Shown: positions 5,093-12,903 of the stretch, piece by piece
Layout: each line of letters opens with the position of its first letter
Position numbering within the stretch: the stretch's first letter is position 1
Source of the DNA: TWA4 sp964613155
GTDB lineage: Bacteria > Bacillota > Clostridia > Lachnospirales > Lachnospiraceae
Direction: 5' to 3'
Assembly (NCBI GenBank): GCA_964613155.1
Contig: CAZTHP010000047.1
Coordinates: 1-20,809, forward strand
Length of the DNA: 20,809 bases
Made by a program: the position numbers and the translations under genes
The notes under the pieces: model-generated
Seen by the model: the letters and a program-made list of their open reading frames with translations, nothing else
The model's database searches: none
What the model was told of the DNA's origin: nothing

Positions 5093-6373
5093 ATGAAGAT
5101 AGGTCAATTCTTTCGAAACAGTTTGTATACGTTCCTGTTTGCGGCATTGATGTTTTATGGTGGAGGGGAAACCGTTTCTGCATTTGCGGCCTCTTCCAAT
5201 CCTGAATCAACCGATTGTATTTTGCATGAATGGAGTGCGGAGTATTCAGTTGACCAGGAGGCAACCTGTACTGCAAGTGGATGGGAGAGTATCCATTGTA
5301 CTCTTTGCGGTGCGGTTCAAGAGGGAAGTGAACGAGTGATTTCACCGTTCGGGCATTCGTATCAGGGAACGGTCTTTCAGCCTGCGACAACCGCTGAAAA
5401 TGGAATTTATCACAATATCTGTGTAAACTGCGGTGAGGTGAAAACAAAGTCAATTGCCAGGGTAAAAAAGATTTCCTTGTCGGCTGTTTCGTATACGTAT
5501 AATGGTTCGATAAAAACACCGAAGGTGACGGTTGAAGATACCAAAGGTCATGTCTTAAAGAAAAATACTGACTATAAGGTTACCTATGCGCAAGGCAGAA
5601 AGAATGCAGGTACGTATTCGGTCACAGTTACGCTGCAAGGAAATTACAGCGGAACGATTACCAAAACATTTCAAATCCAAAAAGCTGCACAAAAGATAAC
5701 GGCATCGTCTAAAAAGCTGACTGCTGGCGGAAGCTCTGCTGCAATCGGAGCGAAGCGAACGGTAGGCAATGGCAGTTTACAGTATCAGTCCAGTAATCGA
5801 GGAATTGTTGCCGTTTCAAGCAGTGGAAAGCTCACACCTAAATCAGCAGGAAAAGCGACGATTACGATTACTGCAAAAGAGACAACTAATTATAAAAAAG
5901 CGGTAAAGAAGATTACAGTTACGGTCAATCCTCCCAAAACAGAAATTCGTTCTCTGCAATCAAAGAAAGATGGACAGATTACTGTAACATGGAATACAAA
6001 ATCGAAGGTAAGTGGATATCAGATTCGTTATGCCAAATCAAGCAGTATGGATCATGCCGTCGTAAAAACGATCACAAAGAGCACAACTTCCACGAAAACG
6101 ATTACAAACTTGTCAAAGGGCAGCCGGTATTACGTTCAAATCCGTACCTATAAGACGGTATCGGGAACCAAATATTATAGTTCCTGGAGTAATACCAAGC
6201 AGGTTGTCGTGCAGAAAAAAAGTGCCGGAAGTGCGTATGTCTGGCTTTCTGCAACGGGAAGTAAATACCATTCCATTCCTAATTGTGGAAATATGAATCC
6301 GAATAAAGCAATTAAAGTGACGAAATCCAGTGCGGAGGCAAGTGGTTATCAAAAATGTAAAAATTGTCACTAA
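5093..6373 (+). CDS. Secreted multi-domain surface protein (Cys module, Ig-like, FN3; 426 aa)
   Basis: A signal peptide is visible (basic start MKIGQFFRNS, hydrophobic core LYTFLFAALM, likely cleavage near SAFA-A, residue 32). Residues 42-125 hold two copies of a small Cys/His module (HEW...ATCTASG...HCTLCG...GHSY, then ICVNCGE). Residues 126-196 look like an MBG/Ig-like repeat (SYTYNGSIKTPKVTV). Residues 197-278 are Big2-like (SSNRGIVAVSSSGKLTPKSA), and 284-374 FN3-like. The C-terminal 45 residues form another Cys module with KYHSIPNCGN and KCKNCH (C398, C422, C425). There is no sortase motif or catalytic site, so an adhesive or wall-associated role is likely but unproven. ATG 5093 has AAGAGG upstream. 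It is monocistronic, between its own promoter and a bidirectional terminator. Confidence 0.85.
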   Translation: MKIGQFFRNSLYTFLFAALMFYGGGETVSAFAASSNPESTDCILHEWSAEYSVDQEATCTASGWESIHCTLCGAVQEGSERVISPFGHSYQGTVFQPATTAENGIYHNICVNCGEVKTKSIARVKKISLSAVSYTYNGSIKTPKVTVEDTKGHVLKKNTDYKVTYAQGRKNAGTYSVTVTLQGNYSGTITKTFQIQKAAQKITASSKKLTAGGSSAAIGAKRTVGNGSLQYQSSNRGIVAVSSSGKLTPKSAGKATITITAKETTNYKKAVKKITVTVNPPKTEIRSLQSKKDGQITVTWNTKSKVSGYQIRYAKSSSMDHAVVKTITKSTTSTKTITNLSKGSRYYVQIRTYKTVSGTKYYSSWSNTKQVVVQKKSAGSAYVWLSATGSKYHSIPNCGNMNPNKAIKVTKSSAEASGYQKCKNCH

Positions 6374-6404
6374 AAATAACGTTCCCCCAAAGTGGGATAA
6401 AAAA

Positions 6405-6452
6405 GAAGCGGCTGCACGCGTAGAAACTCTACTTTTGCAGTCGCTTCTTCCT
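6405..6452. terminator. Bidirectional terminator
   Basis: gaagcggctgca (6405-6416) pairs with tgcagtcgcttc (6436-6447) with one GU pair; A-run upstream and T-rich tract downstream serve both the rightward gene at 5093 and the leftward ssp gene. Confidence 0.85.
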
Positions 6453-6484
6453 TTCCTTACAGGATTTCAGCAAGAAAAAGGCGA

Positions 6485-6694
6485 TTATTTATTTGCCATT
6501 GCTTTTTCCTGCGCTTCGATCATTTTACGAACCATATGACCGCCTACCGAACCATTCTGATAGGAAGTCAGATTTCCGTTGTAACCATCCTTGGATAACG
6601 GTACGCCCAGTTCATCTGCCACTTCCATTTTAAAACGATCCATTGCTTCTTTTGCTTCGGGTACTCCAATTTTGTTTGTATTATTTGTAGCCAT
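6485..6694 (-). CDS. Alpha/beta-type small acid-soluble spore protein (69 aa)
   Basis: These proteins coat spore DNA and protect it from UV and heat, and are degraded by the GPR protease on germination. The family signature is clear: KMEVADELGVPL (22-33), DGYNGNLTS (36-44) and QNGSVGGHMVRKMIEAQE (46-63). The length is standard. The start has AAGGAGG seven to eight bases upstream. A CATACTA on the minus strand (6736-6742) resembles a SigG -10 element, but I could not place a good -35. It marks the organism as a spore former. It is transcribed leftward and ends at the bidirectional terminator. No terminator is visible between hisD and this gene, so read-through from hisD is possible. Confidence 0.95.
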   Translation of the reverse strand: MATNNTNKIGVPEAKEAMDRFKMEVADELGVPLSKDGYNGNLTSYQNGSVGGHMVRKMIEAQEKAMANK

Positions 6695-6834
6695 TCCGGT
6701 TCCTCCTTAAAACTTTTGTTTTCGAGTTACATTGCTAGTATGGCTGGAATGCAGAACAATACACTGGGAAGTTCTGGCTGATAAAACAAACGATTAAACG
6801 GTTGGAGGTGTTACAGATGAAAGTTTATCCAAAA

Positions 6835-8118
6835 TTATTCGGATTTCATGGCATCCATTCGAATCGTGATCGATTTTTGATGCGCCATAAGTCCTTCAGT
6901 TCCTGCCAGAGAAATGGCAGTAGAAGCAAGGTTCTGGCAGCCTTCCTTGGTAATATGCTGCACAAAAGAGGTTTTGATAAAGGTACCTGCCCAAACACCG
7001 TTGGAGTATCTTGCGGTGCGCATAGTCGGCAGTGTGTGGTTGGTGCCGGAGCAGTAATCACCGAATGTGACAGGGGTGTAATGTCCAACGAATAAAGAGC
7101 CGTAGTGCAGCAGCTGTTTGCTGACTTCTTCTTCGATTTCCGGTTTTACCTGAACTTCTAAATGTTCAGGTGCCATTTCGTTCGCCAGTTGGATTGCTTC
7201 TTCCATAGAATCGGCCAGGAAAAGCATACCGTTGTCTTTCCAGGACTGTAAAGCCAGGTCACCAGTGGGAAGTTCGGCTGCGATTTCTGTGACGCGCTGT
7301 AAGGTTTTTTCTGCCAATTCTTTGCTGGTTGTAACGAGTGTGGCTCTTGCGTTCGGATCGTGTTCGCTTTGTGCCAGAATATCAATGGCAGTAAAATCGG
7401 GATTAGCGCTTTCATCTGCAAGAATCAGGACTTCACTGGGGCCTGCGAGACTGTCGATACCAACTTCTCCGATTACCTGTCGTTTGGCTTCCGTCACGAA
7501 ACGATTGCCGGGGCCACAGATCAAATCGACTTTCTGGATACTTTCGGTTCCGTAAGTAAAGGCAGCAACGGCCTGTGCGCCGCCAACGCAGTAGATTTCA
7601 TCAACGCCAGCGATATCCATTGCAACCAAAACAGCTGGATGGATCGTGCCGCTGACTTTAGAAGCAGGACTGCAGGCTGCGATTCGCTTTACACCGGCTA
7701 CTTTAGCGGGAATTGCCAGCATCAGCGCGGTACTGGGCAAGGGATAGCGTCCGCCGGGCACATAACATCCAACGGAGTCTACGGGCACCAGACGATGTCC
7801 CAGACGAACACCAGGCACTGGTGAGTCAATATCCAGTTCCTTTAAGCAGGAAAGCTGCTTTTGCGCATAAAAACGAATCTGTTCTGCGGCTGCTTTTAAA
7901 GCCTCGATCGTTTCGCTGTTTGTTTGTTCATAAGCCGCCTGGACGGTTTCTGGAGAAACGCGGATGGCGTCTAATTCCAGATTGTCAAATTTCTTGCTTA
8001 ATGCATAAATTTCGGCATCGCCATGTGTTCTGACATTTTCAATGATTTCTGCAACGGCGTTTATCGTAGCAAGATCTTTGCCATAGGTCTTTGCAGTTGC
8101 TTCTTTGATGCATTTCAT
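6835..8118 (-). CDS. hisD: Histidinol dehydrogenase family protein, stand-alone and atypical (427 aa)
   Basis: HisD oxidises L-histidinol to histidine in two NAD-dependent steps with one zinc ion. Family residues are in place: CGPGNRFVTEAKRQVIGE (201-218), AGPSEVLILADE, zinc ligands Q250 and H253 (AQSEHDPNA), D354 and H413, and the catalytic pair E318-H319 (APEHLE). The length is typical. However, the C-terminal segment reads FGDYCSGTNHTLPT then ARYSNGVWAGTFIKT, whereas biosynthetic HisD usually has LGDYxAGPNHxLPTxGTARFSS. The GxWxGxFxKT pattern is nearer, from memory, to sulfopropanediol dehydrogenase (HpsN)-type paralogues. No other his gene is nearby. Start: ATG with AGAGGTAA upstream. Substrate is therefore uncertain; the gene symbol denotes the family. 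Confidence 0.85.
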   Translation of the reverse strand: MKCIKEATAKTYGKDLATINAVAEIIENVRTHGDAEIYALSKKFDNLELDAIRVSPETVQAAYEQTNSETIEALKAAAEQIRFYAQKQLSCLKELDIDSPVPGVRLGHRLVPVDSVGCYVPGGRYPLPSTALMLAIPAKVAGVKRIAACSPASKVSGTIHPAVLVAMDIAGVDEIYCVGGAQAVAAFTYGTESIQKVDLICGPGNRFVTEAKRQVIGEVGIDSLAGPSEVLILADESANPDFTAIDILAQSEHDPNARATLVTTSKELAEKTLQRVTEIAAELPTGDLALQSWKDNGMLFLADSMEEAIQLANEMAPEHLEVQVKPEIEEEVSKQLLHYGSLFVGHYTPVTFGDYCSGTNHTLPTMRTARYSNGVWAGTFIKTSFVQHITKEGCQNLASTAISLAGTEGLMAHQKSITIRMDAMKSE

Positions 8119-8221
8119 AGATCATTACCTCTTTTCCAAATATAAACAGTTTTCTCCCGGTTGTATAGCAAAATTTTTCCTGCTATTTGCACAACTGCTG
8201 CTTATTTTCTGATACTTCGTT

Positions 8222-8250
8222 ATCATAACACACTTTAAACCGATTGAACA
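8222..8250 (-). promoter_or_regulatory. Possible promoter of the hisD-family gene
   Basis: Read on the minus strand: TGTTCA (8245-8250), 17-base spacer, TATGAT (8222-8227). The -35 is poor. It would give a leader of about 95 bases. Confidence 0.35.
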
Positions 8251-8379
8251 GATAGTATTTCAGAAAACGTTTTGGAAAAGTAAAATCTATTTTAAGAAAT
8301 TTTGCCTGGATCTGGACAATAAGTAAAAAAGTCAGGGAAGTTTCTGCGGATAATATTCGGATAATTTTAAAATTTATGC

Positions 8380-8408
8380 TTTTCAGAACCGATTTTCTTC
8401 GCTATAAT
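8380..8408 (+). promoter_or_regulatory. Promoter of pyrBI
   Basis: TTTTCA (8380-8385), 17-base spacer, consensus TATAAT (8403-8408), about 100 bases before the pyrB start. Confidence 0.6.
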
Positions 8409-8510
8409 AGGTACTGAAAATGCAGATGAAGACGATCGGAGAGCGTTGTTTTCCTTTCTGTTTTCTAGGTAACTGCATAAAATTATTATTACCATGTTAA
8501 GGAGAGATAT

Positions 8511-9431
8511 ATGAGACATATTATCAGTCCTCTGGATTTTTCAGTTTCGGAACTGGATGAATTAATGGATCTGGCTAATGATATCGAGAAAAATCCTGAT
8601 AAGTACGCGAATGTTTGTAATCGAAAAAAACTTGCTACTTTATTTTATGAGCCGAGTACACGAACCCGTTTAAGTTTGGAAACGGCGATGCTGAATCTGG
8701 GCGGCCAGGTGATCGGTTTTGCTTCTTCCAATGCCAGTTCTGCTGCAAAGGGGGAGAGTGTTGCAGATACGATTCGTATGATTAATTGTTACGCAGACAT
8801 TGCAGCAATTCGTCATCCCAAAGAAGGCGCTGCGTTAGTAGCCTCTCAGCATGCTTCAATTCCGATTATTAATGCCGGAGATGGTGGTCATCAGCATCCG
8901 ACACAGACTTTAACTGATCTTTTGACAATTCGTTCTTTAAAAGGCCGTTTAAATAATCTCACAGTTGGCCTTTGCGGTGATTTGAAATTCGGACGTACCG
9001 TTCATTCATTGATCAATGCTTTGGTACGATATACCGGTATCCGCTTTGTTTTAGTTTCTCCCACTGAACTGCGCATTCCCAGTTATATTCGTGAAAATGT
9101 ACTGGATGCGAACCATATTGAATATGAAGAAGTTGAAATTTTAGAAGATGCAATGCCGAAATTGGATATCTTGTACATGACGCGTGTGCAGCGCGAACGT
9201 TTCTTCAGCGAAGATGAATATTTACGTTTAAAAGACATTTATGTGCTGGATGCTGCAAAGATGAAGCTTGCGAAAGAAGATATGCTGGTGATGCATCCCC
9301 TTCCTCGTGTAAATGAAATTGCGGTAGAAGTGGATCAGGATCCACGTGCTGGTTATTTCAAGCAGGTGCAGTATGGTGTTTATATCCGTATGGCATTGAT
9401 CATGAAATTATTGGAGGTAAGCGCATGTTAA
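8511..9431 (+). CDS. pyrB: Aspartate carbamoyltransferase, catalytic subunit
   Basis: Joins carbamoyl phosphate and L-aspartate, the committed step of pyrimidine synthesis, in the cytoplasm. The carbamoyl-phosphate loop FYEPSTRTRLSLE (45-57) is intact; the adjacent-chain loop SSAAKGESVADT (76-87) supplies the active-site lysine K80; HPTQTLTDL (129-137) and MHPLPRVNEI are also canonical. At 306 residues it has normal length. ATG 8511 has AAGGAGAG upstream. The stop overlaps the start of pyrI by seven bases, so the subunits are co-translated, as in E. coli-type PyrB-PyrI holoenzymes (PyrB trimers plus PyrI dimers). No other pyr genes are visible in the window. Confidence 0.97.
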   Translation: MRHIISPLDFSVSELDELMDLANDIEKNPDKYANVCNRKKLATLFYEPSTRTRLSLETAMLNLGGQVIGFASSNASSAAKGESVADTIRMINCYADIAAIRHPKEGAALVASQHASIPIINAGDGGHQHPTQTLTDLLTIRSLKGRLNNLTVGLCGDLKFGRTVHSLINALVRYTGIRFVLVSPTELRIPSYIRENVLDANHIEYEEVEILEDAMPKLDILYMTRVQRERFFSEDEYLRLKDIYVLDAAKMKLAKEDMLVMHPLPRVNEIAVEVDQDPRAGYFKQVQYGVYIRMALIMKLLEVSAC

Positions 9432-9862
9432 ATATTTCCGGGTTAAATGAAGGGCTTGTTTTAGATCATATTCCTTCTGGTAAAAGTATGGATATTTATA
9501 ATTATCTGGGACTTGAAAAGTTAGATTGTGAAGTTGCGATCATTAAAAACTGCCGCAGCAATAAGATGGGGAAAAAAGACATCATTAAGATTGAAGGCGG
9601 AATCGACTTGATCGATCTGGATGTTTTGGGCTTTGTGGATCCGGGTATCACAGTCAATATTATTCGGGACGGTATGATTTCGGATAAGAAAAAACTGATG
9701 CTTCCGAAGAAATTGACAAATGTTGTGAAATGCAAGAACCCTCGTTGTATTACTTCAATTGAACAGGAATTGCCTCATGTCTTTTTCCTGGCAGATTCGG
9801 AGACAAAAGTTTACCGCTGTCTGTATTGTGAAGAAAAATATTCCAGCAGAAGAAAAAAGTAA
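9425..9862 (+). CDS. pyrI: Aspartate carbamoyltransferase, regulatory subunit
   Basis: Binds nucleotide effectors and adjusts the activity of PyrB. The N-terminal allosteric domain carries GLVLDHIPSGKSMDIYNYLG (10-29), and the C-terminal domain a four-cysteine zinc site, C103-x4-C108 and C132-x2-C135 (CKNPRC...CLYC), which in E. coli holds the contact with PyrB. Length 145 is usual. The start overlaps the pyrB stop, with GGAGG in the pyrB 3' end. A strong terminator follows about 80 bases later. Many Bacillota use an unregulated PyrB with PyrR control, so the presence of pyrI suggests allosteric control here. Confidence 0.96.
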   Translation: MLNISGLNEGLVLDHIPSGKSMDIYNYLGLEKLDCEVAIIKNCRSNKMGKKDIIKIEGGIDLIDLDVLGFVDPGITVNIIRDGMISDKKKLMLPKKLTNVVKCKNPRCITSIEQELPHVFFLADSETKVYRCLYCEEKYSSRRKK

Positions 9863-9941
9863 ACGAATTTAAAATGAAAATGGAATGATTTCCATCAATC
9901 CAAATGGAATTTTCTGAATAGAATTTTTCTAATTTAAAACT

Positions 9942-9985
9942 CCTTTTTCAGCAGATTGTTGCTGAAAAAGGGGCTTTTCACTTTT
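9942..9985 (+). terminator. Terminator of pyrBI
   Basis: Perfect 12-bp stem cctttttcagca (9942-9953) with tgctgaaaaagg (9960-9971), loop gattgt, followed by ggcttttcactttt. Confidence 0.92.
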
Positions 9986-10015
9986 TAAAAAACAAAACAC
10001 AAAAGGACGAATAAA

Positions 10016-10672
10016 ATGCTTGATTATCTTTATTTACTTCCGGGAATCTTATTAGCTATTTCTTTGCATGAATTTGCGCATGGCTGGGTTTCCTGGAAAT
10101 TAGGGGACCCGACACCAAAGCAGGAAGGACGTTTGTCGATCAATCCTTTGCGGCATTTGGATCCGGCAGGAGCGGTGTGTATGCTGCTTTTTCGGATGGG
10201 ATGGGCGAAACCGGTTATGATTAACCCCTGGTATTATAAAAATCGAAAAGTTGGGGTTGCATTGGTTAGTTTAGCAGGTCCGTTGATGAATCTGTTGACG
10301 GGGACTCTTAGTATGTTTGTAGTCGTATGGATGAATATTGCAGTCTATACAGGGACTTTGAAAGCAACCGCTTTTGTAGAAGCGGTGTATTTGGTCTTAT
10401 TCTATTTTTCTCAGCTAAGTATCAATTTGGCTGTATTTAATTTGATTCCGCTGCCGCCTTTAGATGGATCGAAGATTTTCGGTATCTTTTTACCGGATTC
10501 GATCACCGATTGGCTGGAACAGCATCATAATTACTGTATGATCATTTTGATGGTTGCTTTATATCTGGGATTTTTAGATGGTCCGATTTTTGGTATTTAT
10601 CAGTGGATTTATGACGGAATCGGTGGTATTGCCGAATCGGTCTTTCTCCATTTTATGATCGGAACGATTTAA
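10016..10672 (+). CDS. Site-2 protease family (M50) membrane metalloprotease (218 aa)
   Basis: An intramembrane zinc protease by family. HEFAH (18-22) in the first membrane segment supplies the two zinc histidines and catalytic glutamate, and NLIPLPPLDG (142-151) supplies the third ligand, D150. NPLRHLDP (43-50) is also typical of the short S2P group near SpoIVFB and RseP relatives. About five hydrophobic segments are seen and there is no PDZ or CBS domain, so this is the compact YwhC/S2P-M50-like form whose substrates are mostly unknown. ATG 10016 has AAAGGA upstream. It lies alone between two terminators. A role in sporulation is possible but nothing here shows it. Confidence 0.92.
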   Translation: MLDYLYLLPGILLAISLHEFAHGWVSWKLGDPTPKQEGRLSINPLRHLDPAGAVCMLLFRMGWAKPVMINPWYYKNRKVGVALVSLAGPLMNLLTGTLSMFVVVWMNIAVYTGTLKATAFVEAVYLVLFYFSQLSINLAVFNLIPLPPLDGSKIFGIFLPDSITDWLEQHHNYCMIILMVALYLGFLDGPIFGIYQWIYDGIGGIAESVFLHFMIGTI

Positions 10673-10704
10673 GTTTTATCTTTGATCCAGGATGTAGTAT
10701 GAGA

Positions 10705-10760
10705 GAAAACGTCGTGTATCATTAGGGGATATACGATCGGGAAACGTTGTGCATCATAGG
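10705..10760 (+). repeat. Imperfect direct repeat, about 21 bp, two copies
   Basis: gaaaacgtcgtgtatcatta at 10705 and ggaaacgttgtgcatcatag at 10740 are alike, 35 bases apart, in the gap after the M50 protease gene. No function is evident. Confidence 0.5.
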
Positions 10761-10765
10761 AGCAA

Positions 10766-10810
10766 GAAAAGAGCGATGGTGGAAATTAATTTTCCGTCAT
10801 CGCTCTTTTC
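10766..10810. terminator. Bidirectional terminator
   Basis: Perfect 13-bp stem gaaaagagcgatg (10766-10778) with catcgctcttttc (10798-10810), extended by ggaaa/tttcc inside. It lies between convergent genes. Confidence 0.9.
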
Positions 10811-10872
10811 GTTCTATCAATCTTTCTTTCGTTTCATTTCCTGGACGTTTGGTCGGAAATTCTACTCTGTGT

Positions 10873-12570
10873 TTACTTGACTTCTTCTGTTTCTGTTGCA
10901 GCTTCTGTTTCGAATGCTGCAGCTTCAGAAGTTTCATTTGCTGCTGTATTGCTTGTCTCCGTGCTGCTCTTTGCAGATACTGCGGAGGAGTCCTCTGTCG
11001 GTGCCTGGGAAGCTTGTGTTGTTTCTGCCGCAGGAGTTTCTTTTACAGAATCCGTTTGATCTGCTTTGGGTGCTGCAGAAGCGGAAGTTTCAGGCATTAC
11101 AGAAGGAGCTTTTTTTGTAACAGTTTCCTGTGTTTCTTTTGAAACTGTGGTAGAAGCGGTATTTGCTGTCGTGTTCGCTGTTTCGTTCTTTACAGCAGTT
11201 GTTGTGCTGTCTGCTTTTGCAGGCTGTTTAGATGCGGCAACTGCAACGCTGGTATCAACATAGCAGACCATCTTTGTGCTGTTGGAATTTGCACTTTGTG
11301 TGATGCTTTTGGATGAATTTTTACGGAATGCTTTCACATAATAGCTGTAATCTACACCGCTTTTTGCTTTTTCATCCTGGAAAGATTTTGTGCTCTGCTT
11401 TGAAATTGTTTTCAAAAGAGAATAGGAGCCGCCTGTTGCTTTTCGGTATACCTGATATCCGGTTGCATATTTGACGGCACCCCAGGAAACCTGAATTCCC
11501 TTGCTGTTATCTGCTGCTTTTACTTTAGAAGGAGCGGCTAATTTGGTAGCAGCGGTCATTCCTAACGTATTATAAGCACCTGTTTTAGAGCCAGAATATG
11601 CTTTTACCGTATAAATATAATCACCTGCATATGCAGTTTTGTCGGTATATGTAAGGGTATTTTTGCTTTTAATGGAGGCAATCTTCTTATAAGAACCGCC
11701 CACTGTCTTACGATATAAGTAGTAGCCGCTTGCATTGCTTACTTTGTTCCAGGAAATTTTGATAGCAGTATTGCTGGTAGAAGAAGATTTTGCTTCTACA
11801 GAGGTCAGCATCGGTTCCTGTAACGAATTGGAAACTTTTACAGTCGGACGCGCGATCAGTACGATATTTTTGGTAGAATAGTTTCTTTTTACAACACCAA
11901 CGCGAGAGTTTGCAGCTTCTACGGTTTTGCCATTGCCTACGTAAATAAGGGCATGGGTAATGTTGCGATAACGACCATTGGAATAGCCGGAGGTATAAAT
12001 CAGATCACCGGGTAATAATTCTTTAGAAGATACGCCGGAATAGGATACTACTTTATAGGTTTTGTTTAAGATACTTGCACCGGATGCAGCAGTCGGTGCC
12101 CAATTTGTCTTGCCGCCGATATAGAGTCCGGAATTGGAGTAGGCACGCCATACTAAAGAACCGCAGTCATAATAACCTTTAGACATACGTTTTGCCTGGC
12201 TGTAACGGCAGCCAACTGCATTATTGGCATAATTCACAGCTTGATAAGCGGTTTTGGAAACGACTTCTACTTTTAAGGTCAGCTTCTTGCCGTTTACTTT
12301 CGCATAAATATTGGTAGAACCGATGTTGTTTGCGGTTACTTTACCGGAAGAATTCACAGAGGCGATATTGGAATTGGCAGAACTCCAGGTTACTTTGCTG
12401 GAAGAACCGCTTACTTTAGCGGAATAGCTCTGGCCTGTATACATGCATTTATAAGATGCGGATAAGGAATTGGATGCTGCAGAAGCTTTGATCTCTGCTG
12501 TCTGGAATACACCAGCAAAGATGACTAAAACCAACACGGCAAATGTAGCAACTAATTTCTTTCGTCTCAC
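10873..12570 (-). CDS. Secreted NlpC/P60 peptidoglycan hydrolase with Big2 and FN3 domains (565 aa)
   Basis: Probably a D,L-endopeptidase cutting peptidoglycan stem peptides. A signal peptide occupies 1-32 (MRRKKLVATFAVLVLVIFAG, cleavage near ASAA). Residues 34-104 are Big2-like (NSNIASVNSSGKVTANNIGS). The NlpC/P60 domain is at about 107-240 with catalytic C136 (YYDCGSLVW) and H206 (ITHALIYVGNG). Two FN3-like domains follow (252-340 and 346-430; SGYYLYRKTVGGSYKK and TGYQVYRKATGGSYS), then a Thr/Ala/Glu/Ser-rich tail of about 125 residues with no LPxTG motif or membrane anchor. Start is GTG with AGGAGG upstream. A WalR-type box upstream fits cell-wall control. The catalytic domain lying ahead of the FN3 repeats, and the long disordered tail, are noteworthy. 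Confidence 0.92.
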   Translation of the reverse strand: MRRKKLVATFAVLVLVIFAGVFQTAEIKASAASNSLSASYKCMYTGQSYSAKVSGSSSKVTWSSANSNIASVNSSGKVTANNIGSTNIYAKVNGKKLTLKVEVVSKTAYQAVNYANNAVGCRYSQAKRMSKGYYDCGSLVWRAYSNSGLYIGGKTNWAPTAASGASILNKTYKVVSYSGVSSKELLPGDLIYTSGYSNGRYRNITHALIYVGNGKTVEAANSRVGVVKRNYSTKNIVLIARPTVKVSNSLQEPMLTSVEAKSSSTSNTAIKISWNKVSNASGYYLYRKTVGGSYKKIASIKSKNTLTYTDKTAYAGDYIYTVKAYSGSKTGAYNTLGMTAATKLAAPSKVKAADNSKGIQVSWGAVKYATGYQVYRKATGGSYSLLKTISKQSTKSFQDEKAKSGVDYSYYVKAFRKNSSKSITQSANSNSTKMVCYVDTSVAVAASKQPAKADSTTTAVKNETANTTANTASTTVSKETQETVTKKAPSVMPETSASAAPKADQTDSVKETPAAETTQASQAPTEDSSAVSAKSSTETSNTAANETSEAAAFETEAATETEEVK

Positions 12571-12633
12571 GATATTTCCTCCTAATAGTTCAATTTTTAC
12601 ATATGATGAATTTCGAATCGTTTATTCTTGAAA

Positions 12634-12650
12634 TGTTAAGTAAATGTTAA
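12634..12650 (+). promoter_or_regulatory. WalR (YycF)-type box upstream of the NlpC/P60 gene
   Basis: TGTTAA-gtaaa-TGTTAA matches the WalR consensus TGTWAH-N5-TGTWAH at every position. It lies 64-80 bases upstream of the GTG start, on the strand opposite to the gene. The rest of the 12571-12820 gap is very AT-rich, with long A/T runs, and I could not fix a promoter; a TATACT at about 12681-12686 on the minus strand lacks a good -35. Confidence 0.55.
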
Positions 12651-12820
12651 ATAAGTGTTTCGTTTTTTATCCTTAAGGAGTATACAATATTTTTGAAAAA
12701 AAATCTACCCCCTTTTTTAAAAAAAAGTTAAAAAAATTGTAACATTTATCACGAAAGCAAACATATGTACTAAAAAAGCATTGCCAAATACAGGGAAGTG
12801 TGGTAGTATTAGCAGGATTG

Positions 12821-12858
12821 AAAAAAAGAGTACATAATTATTTATGCACTCTTTTTCT
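12821..12858. terminator. Terminator of the leftward HPr-like operon
   Basis: aaaaagagt (12823-12831) pairs with actcttttt (12848-12856), with cataa/ttatg extending inward. A-run and T-run on either side make it usable in both directions. Confidence 0.85.
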
Positions 12859-12903
12859 TAGAAAGCTCCTGGCGAGATCAAAAGATTACGTCCAAAGCTG
12901 CTT

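Larger units (their letters stand above)
8119..8510. other. Divergent intergenic region between hisD and pyrB
   Basis: This 392-base AT-rich gap carries the divergent promoters listed separately. I found no gene, no riboswitch that I recognise and no convincing PyrR-type attenuator. The pyrB leader from about 8415 contains tgcag (8419 region) and ctgca (8473 region), which could form only a weak stem. Between 8251 and 8379 I see nothing. Confidence 0.6.

Noticed and set aside
7232..8033. Long plus-strand open frames across the hisD-family gene
   Set aside because: They are antisense shadows of a gene with full family motifs and have no ribosome sites.
8409..8510. A PyrR-binding attenuator in the pyrB leader (gatcggagagcgttg resembles the PyrR loop)
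   Set aside because: No flanking stem complements it and there is no terminator-antiterminator pair before pyrB.
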